Shown one piece after another: positions 58,146 to 64,000 of a stretch of DNA of 64,000 bases (its first letter is position 1; every line of letters starts with the position of its first letter). A model generated the notes under the pieces. It saw only the letters and a list, made by a program, of their open reading frames with translations, had not been told where the DNA came from and ran no database searches. A program made the position numbers and the translations under genes. Origin of the DNA: Aeromicrobium senzhongii (GTDB lineage: Bacteria; Actinomycetota; Actinomycetes; Propionibacteriales; Nocardioidaceae); the NCBI RefSeq assembly GCF_014334735.1, contig NZ_CP060587.1, forward strand, positions 186,001 through 250,000, written 5' to 3'.

Positions 58146-60707
58146 CTACGCGTCGTCCGGCAGGTACAGGGACCGGACCTTCTCGACGACCCGCGCGGCC
58201 GACCCCGCATCGAGGTGGTCGTGGAAGATCCGACGGCGCCAGGCGTACTCGTCGGCCGTGGCGGGGTCGGGCTCCTCGAAGAACCCGTCGAGAGCCGTGG
58301 CCAGTTCGTCGAAGGTGCGGCACACGGCGCCGGGCAGCACGCGGTCGAGGTCGTAGAACAGTCCACGCTCCTCGTTCGCGTAGTGCTCGAGGTCGTAGGC
58401 GAAACTCGCCATCGGCCGGCCCGTCAGCATGAAGTCGACCAGGCAGCTGGAATAGTCGCTGACCAGGCCCGAGGCCACCCGGTAGAGCACCTCGAGGTCG
58501 GGATAGCGCCGACTCGACAGGTCGATCGCGCCCAAGGGTGCGAGTTGGTGCCAGTACGTGCGCGCCGTGTCGGCCATGTGCTCGCGCACGCCCAGGACGG
58601 CGTGATGACGCTCCAGCCAGGCTCCGAGCGTCTCGAGGTCCTCGGGGGTGAACCGGTAGTAGGCGTCGGCCTGCCCGTCCTTGAACGTGGGCAGGAACAT
58701 GACCAAGCGACGATCGCCCACCTCGGCACGCAGCCGCTGCTCCGTCTCGAGGAGGTCCGCGGGCAGCCGCGACTCGTCACAGGTGATGTAGTCGTTCCGC
58801 GGCAGTCCGGTGTTCCAGACCTCGGTGTAGGACAGCGGCCAGAACGCCGTCGTCATTGCCAGCATGTCCATGCGGCTGGAGGCGATCACGGCCCGCGAGC
58901 CGCCGTTGTTGCGCAGCAGCGCCCGCTCCAACTCGGGCGAGATCGTGGCCGTCGCCGAGCCGAATCGCTTGAGCGGAATCCCGTGCCACAGGTTGACGAA
59001 GTTGTGCCTGAGCGGTGACAACGGCCAGTGCGCGTTGACCCTGGGCCCGTGCTTGACGAAGATCTGGCCGGCCCGCAGCAGGTACTCCTGGCCGGCGCGG
59101 CTCATCAGCGGGACGGTCACGACGTTCTCGCCGGACAGCTCGACCCGCCGCGAGCGGGTCAGGATGATCTTCTTGATCGACGGGTCGTCGCGGACCTCCT
59201 CGAACACCGCACGCTCGTTGCCGGCCAACGTGTGGTCGTAGGCGCACACCGGGAACGCCCACCAGTGGTCGAACTTCGGGGTCCACTCGTCCTCACGGCG
59301 GAAGCGCGGCCACGACAGTGGGTCGTCGTAGTCCACGGTGCCGTCAGGGCGTGACTTCACAGCGAGGCTGCGGGCGAGCCGGTCGTCGGCGCTCACGCGC
59401 AGCAGATTGCGCTCGAACGTGTCGGTCCGGGCGTTCGGCACCCGCTGGGCGACCTGTTCCTTCCACGCCGCCAGGTCGGGCATGCGGCGGGGGTTCTCGG
59501 AGATCAGGTTGCGCTTGAGCAGGGGGAAGCCGTGGTCGAGCAGAGTCCAGTAGTCGGTCGTGTAGACGGGCAGGTACGGGTAGAGCCCGTCGACGAACGT
59601 CTCGAAGTCGAACCCCTGTGCCATCAGGTACCGGCTGAGCCCCACCTCGTACTTGACGATGACGACCGACTTCACCGTCTCACGCGCGACGGAGTCGAGG
59701 CGTCGCCGGAATCCGGCGTCCCTGATCACCGGCTGCCGGAAGGCCAGGAAGTAGGAGCTGAGGTGGAGGTGGTCGATGGGGTCGATCTCATTGACGGTGC
59801 GCCACCGTTGCTTGGCCTCGGCGAGCGGGAGCGGCCGGTCGTCGCCGAGGTCGCGCGCGTAGGCGCGCCGGGTGGCGTGCAGGCCCCACCAGTCGGCGCG
59901 GGTGGCGGACATGGTGGCGAAGACCTCGTCGAGGGGCCGCAGGAGGTACGCACTGTCATTCGCCAACAGCAACTCGTCGTACGTCTCGAGCGTGTCCCAC
60001 CCGACGAGGTCGCGCGCGAGGATCGACCACGAGCCGAAGTCGTAGGCGCCGTGCCTGATCGCCCACGCCCCGAGCGTCACCTCCGAGAGCTTGGCCAGCT
60101 CGGTCGCCGCCATCGTGGAATCGGCCAGGTAGTAGACGTCGGCATGGCGCGACAGCTCGGTGAGGTAGTCGACCACATAGTCGTCGACGATGCCGTCGGC
60201 GTCGTACGCGGCGAAGAGGCAGACCCTGCGCACGGGCGTGCCGGCGGCGAAGGTCGTCGCCGGACGCGGCTGCACCTCGGGAGGCAGCGTGGGCAGGCCG
60301 TCGTGACGGCCCCGCACCAGGTGGTGGACGAGGGGGTTGATGTCGTCGCGGCGGGGATCGAGGTGCTCGTTCCAGTACCACCACAGGTCGAAGTCGGACC
60401 GCGGATTGACCAGCCGTCTCCATCCGGTGGTGCAGAAGTGCTTGTAGGGCGAACGGTCGACACCCTTCTGTCCGGCGAGGACGCGGCGGTAGGAGTCGAC
60501 GTCGAGGGCGTCGGCGCGCTTGATGACGGCGATCTCGCACGCGGTGGCGACGTCGGGAGACACCGGCGTGGCGGGGTCCTGGTAGGTCAGGCCCTCCTCG
60601 AGCACGCGATCCACCAGGGTGCGGGCCCCGGCGGCGTCGGTGGCCCGGGTCGCGTCCCACTGCGCGACGAAGCTCGACCACGCCGCCCGGAACTGCTCAG
60701 GACTCAT
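58146..60707 (-). CDS. Rhamnan-synthesis-F-like / TagF-like fusion protein (intact paralogue)
   Basis: An 853-residue protein. The N-terminal part has the FDLWWYWNEHLDPRRDDINPLVHHL repeat of surface glycan enzymes, followed by a rhamnan-synthesis protein F-type domain (VRRVCLFAAYDADGIVDDYVVDYLTEL ... ANDSAYLLRPLDEVF ... HLSSYFLAFRQPV). The C-terminal half is CDP-glycerol glycerophosphotransferase-like, with NLWHGIPLKRFG and SDYSSCLVDFMLTGRP, the signature motifs of TagB/TagF enzymes. It probably elongates a phosphate-linked wall polymer at the inner membrane face. Its ATG overlaps the stop of the upstream paralogue. Confidence 0.85.
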   Translation of the reverse strand: MSPEQFRAAWSSFVAQWDATRATDAAGARTLVDRVLEEGLTYQDPATPVSPDVATACEIAVIKRADALDVDSYRRVLAGQKGVDRSPYKHFCTTGWRRLVNPRSDFDLWWYWNEHLDPRRDDINPLVHHLVRGRHDGLPTLPPEVQPRPATTFAAGTPVRRVCLFAAYDADGIVDDYVVDYLTELSRHADVYYLADSTMAATELAKLSEVTLGAWAIRHGAYDFGSWSILARDLVGWDTLETYDELLLANDSAYLLRPLDEVFATMSATRADWWGLHATRRAYARDLGDDRPLPLAEAKQRWRTVNEIDPIDHLHLSSYFLAFRQPVIRDAGFRRRLDSVARETVKSVVIVKYEVGLSRYLMAQGFDFETFVDGLYPYLPVYTTDYWTLLDHGFPLLKRNLISENPRRMPDLAAWKEQVAQRVPNARTDTFERNLLRVSADDRLARSLAVKSRPDGTVDYDDPLSWPRFRREDEWTPKFDHWWAFPVCAYDHTLAGNERAVFEEVRDDPSIKKIILTRSRRVELSGENVVTVPLMSRAGQEYLLRAGQIFVKHGPRVNAHWPLSPLRHNFVNLWHGIPLKRFGSATATISPELERALLRNNGGSRAVIASSRMDMLAMTTAFWPLSYTEVWNTGLPRNDYITCDESRLPADLLETEQRLRAEVGDRRLVMFLPTFKDGQADAYYRFTPEDLETLGAWLERHHAVLGVREHMADTARTYWHQLAPLGAIDLSSRRYPDLEVLYRVASGLVSDYSSCLVDFMLTGRPMASFAYDLEHYANEERGLFYDLDRVLPGAVCRTFDELATALDGFFEEPDPATADEYAWRRRIFHDHLDAGSAARVVEKVRSLYLPDDA

Positions 60708-63178
60708 GCGAGCACCTCCTTCGGCGTCAGGGCCAGCAGGCGCTCCACGACGCGGCGCGTGTTGTGGCCGTCGCGGTGGTCGACCAGCAGGTCGCGCACC
60801 CGGGAGTATTGCCGCGTGGTGGTCGGGTCGTCCAACGCCTGCTCGAGAGCCTCGACGAGGGACGACGTGTCCCGGCACACCGGCCCGGGGAACATGTGGT
60901 CGAGGTCGTACAGCAAACGGTCGGAGAGCTCGTCGGCGTCGTGCGCGAAGCTGATGACGGGGCGGCCCGTCACCGTGAAGTCGAGGGCGGCACCGTCGAC
61001 GTCGGTCAGCAGCACGTCGGTGGCCCGTAGCACGGCGTGCACGCTCGGCCATCGCAGTTCTGAGAGGTCGAGGGCGTGCTCGCCGAACGCTTGGGTGTAG
61101 GCGCGCTCCAGATCGGTGATGGGCTCGCGGATGGCCAGAACCGCCCCGGCTGATGCGACGGCGGACGCGATGCGGTCGACCTCCGCCGGGCTGAAGCGGT
61201 ACGGCTCGGCCTTCGAGCCCGTGCCACGCAGGGTCGTCGAGAACAGGACGAGCCGCCGTCCGGCCAGTTCCTCGCGCAGCCGGTCCTCCTGCTCGCGCAG
61301 GTCGGCCGGGAGGTCGTCACCGATCAGGAAGTCGTGCGCGGGGATCCCGGTCCGCCAGGCGTCGGCGTAACGGGTGGTCCAGTTCGACGCCACGGCCGCA
61401 AGCTGGTCGGCGTCGGAGGAGGCCAGGACGGCGTCGAAGATCCGCGTGGGAGCCTCGTGCAGCATCTGCAGCGGGCCCTCCGGGCTGAGCTGCAGGTCAG
61501 GGGGTGTCCGGGGCGAGGCCGCGGTCCGGCTGTACTTCAGCAGGGTCAGCCCACGACGGACGGCGATCACGTGGTGGCGCTCGGTGCTGACCCGGACCTG
61601 GGCGGCCCGGATCGGGCGCTCGACCAGCAGGACGATGCCCGAGCGCATGAGCGCGTGTCGGCCCTCGGGGCTCAGGACCGGGTGGACCTCGACGTTCTCG
61701 CCGGCGAGCCTCACGTGCCGCGACCGGGTCAGAATGACCTTCTTGATGGAGGGGTCGTGGGCGACGTGCTCGAAGATCGCCCGGCTGTTGTCCGGCAGCA
61801 GGTGGGTCGCCCGGTCGACGACGAACGCCCACTGGCGCATGTCGCGGGACGCGGCGGCGTCGAGCTTGGTGAATCGGCGCGGCGTCATGTCCCAGTCGGG
61901 CACGTGCACCTCGCCGTCGGCACCGCGCTCGACCGCGAAGCTCCGCGCCAGCCGGTCGGCGGCACCGGTGCGCCACAGGTTCGCCTCGAGAGCCTCCACG
62001 GGCGCGTCCGGGGTCAGGCGCAGCACGATGTCCTTCCAGTGCGCGAGGCCGGGGACGTCGTAGTGGTTCTGGTAGAGCAGGAACCGCTTCAGGAAGGGGA
62101 AGCCGCGTTCGATCAGCTCGAAGGCCCACGAGCTGTAAACCGGATGGAACGGGTACAGGGCGGGGACGAACGTCGAGAACCGGTGGCCGCGCCCGATCAA
62201 CAACCGGGTCAGCCCGATCTCGTACTTCTGGATGATCAGTCGCTTGCGCTGCTGGGGGACGACACCGTCGACGAGCCGGCGGAAGACCGGGTCGTCCAGG
62301 ACGGGCCGGCGGAAGACCAAGAAGTACGACGCCAGGTGGAAGTCGTAGATGGGGTCGTCCTCGTACCGGGCCAGCATCTCGTCGCGGACGACGTCGAGGG
62401 GGATCGGCTCGGTGAACTGGTTCGACGGCAGGTGCTTGGTGGCGGCCAGACCTTTCGTGGCCTGCAGGCCCCACCAGTCGCACCGCTCCGCGTCCATCTG
62501 CCGGAACACTTCGTCGAGCGGCCGCAGCAGGTACGAGGAGTCGTTGACGAACAGCACCTCGTCGTAGTCCTGCAGGCGGTCCCAGCCGACGAGGTCGCGC
62601 GCGAGCATCGAGTACGACCCGAAGTCGTAGGCGCCGTGGCGGACCGACCAGGCCTCGGTGGCGACCTCGCGCAGCTTGGCCAGCTCGCTGTCGGGCAGGT
62701 AGCTGTCGAACAGGCAATACACGTCGCTGAAGCGCGCCAGCTCACGCACCAGGATCAGCGTGGCCTCGTCGACGACGCCCTCGGCGTCGAAGCCGGCGAA
62801 CAGGGTGGCACGGCGCACGGGACGGTCGTGGGGCAGCTCCGCCCCGGGGCCGGACGGGGCCGTCGTCGGCGGCTTGGTCGCCAGGCCCAGATCGCGGCCG
62901 ACGAGTGCGTAGTGGACCAGCGGGTTGACGGACTCGTCCGCCGGATCGAGGTGGGACGCCCAGTACCACCAGATGTCGAAGTCGCGGTTCGGCGCGAACA
63001 GCAACCGCCAGCCCGTCTCGCAGAAGTGCTCGAGCGGATCGGTCACGGGCTCACGCAGCTCGGGCAGCGAGGCCACGTAGTAGTCGGCGTCGAAGTAGGG
63101 CTCGACCAACGCCATCTCCGCCGCGAGACGCTCGCGCTCGCCCATCGCGTCGAGCGCGGCCAGGTCCTCGGCGCTCAC
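60704..63178 (-). CDS. Rhamnan-synthesis-F-like / degenerate TagF-like fusion protein
   Basis: An 824-residue paralogue of the next gene in the operon with the same order: FDADYYVASLPELRE and FDIWWYWASHLDPADE repeats, RgpF-like domain (VRRATLFAGFDAEGVVDEATLILVREL ... VNDSSYLLRPLDEVF ... HLASYFLVFRRPV), then a TagF-like half. Here the key motifs are changed: LQMLHEAPTRIF stands in place of WHGIPLKRF, and LLTDVDGAALDFTVTGRP in place of SDYSSCLVDF. The glycerophosphotransferase half is therefore probably inactive or altered while the glycosyltransferase half looks intact. The GTG start overlaps the preceding stop (GTGA). Confidence 0.82.
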   Translation of the reverse strand: MSAEDLAALDAMGERERLAAEMALVEPYFDADYYVASLPELREPVTDPLEHFCETGWRLLFAPNRDFDIWWYWASHLDPADESVNPLVHYALVGRDLGLATKPPTTAPSGPGAELPHDRPVRRATLFAGFDAEGVVDEATLILVRELARFSDVYCLFDSYLPDSELAKLREVATEAWSVRHGAYDFGSYSMLARDLVGWDRLQDYDEVLFVNDSSYLLRPLDEVFRQMDAERCDWWGLQATKGLAATKHLPSNQFTEPIPLDVVRDEMLARYEDDPIYDFHLASYFLVFRRPVLDDPVFRRLVDGVVPQQRKRLIIQKYEIGLTRLLIGRGHRFSTFVPALYPFHPVYSSWAFELIERGFPFLKRFLLYQNHYDVPGLAHWKDIVLRLTPDAPVEALEANLWRTGAADRLARSFAVERGADGEVHVPDWDMTPRRFTKLDAAASRDMRQWAFVVDRATHLLPDNSRAIFEHVAHDPSIKKVILTRSRHVRLAGENVEVHPVLSPEGRHALMRSGIVLLVERPIRAAQVRVSTERHHVIAVRRGLTLLKYSRTAASPRTPPDLQLSPEGPLQMLHEAPTRIFDAVLASSDADQLAAVASNWTTRYADAWRTGIPAHDFLIGDDLPADLREQEDRLREELAGRRLVLFSTTLRGTGSKAEPYRFSPAEVDRIASAVASAGAVLAIREPITDLERAYTQAFGEHALDLSELRWPSVHAVLRATDVLLTDVDGAALDFTVTGRPVISFAHDADELSDRLLYDLDHMFPGPVCRDTSSLVEALEQALDDPTTTRQYSRVRDLLVDHRDGHNTRRVVERLLALTPKEVLA

Positions 63179-63657
63179 TGGTGGGTGCGGAGGTGGTTGA
63201 GGAGCGGGTTCGTCCTGCTGCGCACCACGAAGGGGTGACGGGCGAGGTAGTTCTTGGTGCTGAACTCCGGGCCCGGATCGCGGCCCTCGGCGACACCGAA
63301 GCGAAGGTAGTGCAGTGCAGGGCTCAGGCCGGTCGAGATGATCTCGGGATACGTGCGCAGGTACCACGGGCCGTCGAAGAGGGACGAGGCGCGCAACTCG
63401 CGGGCGTCGGCCAGCTCTTGTGGGGTGGCGGCGTTCGGCAGGACGCGTCGCTTGAGCCAGCCCTTGGGGCCGGTGGCGACGGACTCGGCGCGGGTGAGGT
63501 GCTTGTCGAGGGCGCGCGAGATCGCCACGGCCTGATTCTCGGCGTGCTCCGTGGCGGCGATCTTCTCGGCCTGCGCCTCGTACTGCTCGCGGACCGTCGC
63601 GAGCTCGCGACGGCACTGCCGCAGGCTCTCGTCGAGCCCGACGTCCTCGGTGTTCAC
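63175..63657 (-). CDS. Coiled-coil protein with surface-glycan FDxxWYL repeat
   Basis: A 160-residue protein. Residues 5-50 are a coiled coil (ESLRQCRRELATVREQYEAQAEKIAAT). The C-terminal 80 residues hold SLFDGPWYLRTYPEIISTGLSPALHYLRFG and NYLARHPFVVRSRTNPLLNHL, the FD-x-WYL...NPL-x-HYL repeat found at the start of glycan-synthesis enzymes, including both larger proteins of this operon. GGGAGGGGGA precedes the GTG. It is the first gene of the operon and may be a scaffold for the two enzymes. Confidence 0.75.
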   Translation of the reverse strand: MNTEDVGLDESLRQCRRELATVREQYEAQAEKIAATEHAENQAVAISRALDKHLTRAESVATGPKGWLKRRVLPNAATPQELADARELRASSLFDGPWYLRTYPEIISTGLSPALHYLRFGVAEGRDPGPEFSTKNYLARHPFVVRSRTNPLLNHLRTHQ

Positions 63658-63808
63658 CTGCGCGTCCCCCTCCCGCTTGACAACCCGCCCAGCATAACGA
63701 CGACAGGAAGCCGGGGCGCGGGAGCGCGCTGTCCCCCGGGTGGTCGGCGCGATCGGCGCGGTCCTGACGCGGGATGAGGCGTGCCACCTGGTGTGGCAAG
63801 GTCGACCC

Positions 63809-64000
63809 ATGACGGTCGACATCACGTACAACACGTCCGAGCAGCAGTACGAGATCACGGTCGACGGCGCGGTGGCCGGCCACACCGTGGCACGGGACGA
63901 GGGCGACGTCGTCGTCTTCCCTCACACGGAGATCGACGAGCGCTTCGAGGGCCGGGGACTGGGCGGCAAGCTCGTCGGACACGCCCTTGACGACGTCCGG
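63809..64000 (+). CDS. GNAT-family N-acetyltransferase, N-terminal part (cut by window edge)
   Basis: The first 64 residues of a small acetyltransferase. It begins TVDITYNTSEQQYEITVDGAVAGHT, then FPHTEIDERFEGRGLGGKLVGHALDD, where the RGLGGKL stretch is the acetyl-CoA pyrophosphate-binding motif A of GNAT enzymes. The layout matches the small YjdJ-like subgroup of about 95-100 residues, so about a third of the gene is missing to the right. Confidence 0.85.
   Translation, partial: MTVDITYNTSEQQYEITVDGAVAGHTVARDEGDVVVFPHTEIDERFEGRGLGGKLVGHALDDVR

Overview
The window is 64 kb of a high-GC actinobacterial chromosome. Gene order (helicase - STAS - methyltransferase - topA - tmk - holB; fba - DUF3151 - purA ... 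purD - purB - purC), frequent GTG starts, many ATGA/GTGA gene overlaps and many apparently leaderless genes fit the Nocardioidaceae (Aeromicrobium/Nocardioides type). The genus is an inference. No plasmid or phage structural genes are seen.

Layout. 1-10.8 kb is core chromosome: a cut-off DEAD/DEAH helicase, STAS protein, methyltransferase, MFS exporter, topA, an aquaporin, tmk-holB, a membrane-anchored TAP-type hydrolase and a chorismate mutase. A tRNA-Thr(CGU) at 10866-10941 is the target of a 16.2-kb genomic island (10942-27114). The last 46 bases of the tRNA are repeated exactly at 27069-27114. The island carries a tyrosine integrase beside the tRNA, an excisionase-like HTH protein, two unknown proteins, a secreted HNH nuclease with a C-terminal sunset-like domain, a Rad50/SbcC-like zinc-hook ATPase with a 59-residue partner, a secreted HNH toxin-like protein with a DUF1963-like probable immunity protein, an MmeI-type fused restriction-modification enzyme and a membrane protein. 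The right attachment arm of the island occurs three times (about 18.88, 19.44 and 26.91 kb), so the island looks built by successive insertions.

27.1-39.5 kb: cutinase-like esterase, M19-like dipeptidase fused to a discoidin domain, PLP aminotransferase, class E-like sortase, pyrE with a SpoU methyltransferase, class II fba, UspA, DUF3151, a lipid kinase, and two overlapping condensation-domain acyltransferases without any NRPS or PKS.

39.5-49.2 kb: purA, then six uncharacterised genes containing two paralogous pairs, then purD, a two-HTH Lrp-type regulator and purB. 49.2-53.8 kb is a membrane/glycosylation cluster (GT-C-like protein, two GT2 enzymes, a methyltransferase, a DUF2304 protein). 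53.8-58.1 kb holds a maltokinase-cap-like protein, an MFS transporter, purC and an acyl-CoA ligase preceded by a long palindrome. 58.1-63.7 kb is a minus-strand operon for a probable wall glycopolymer: two paralogous rhamnan-F/TagF-like fusion proteins, one lacking the TagF motifs, plus a coiled-coil accessory protein. A GNAT acetyltransferase begins at the right edge.

The least explained systems are the composite island with its candidate defence and toxin-immunity modules, the paralogous cluster between purA and purD, and the paired acyltransferases. All functions are read from motifs and context only; no database search was possible.
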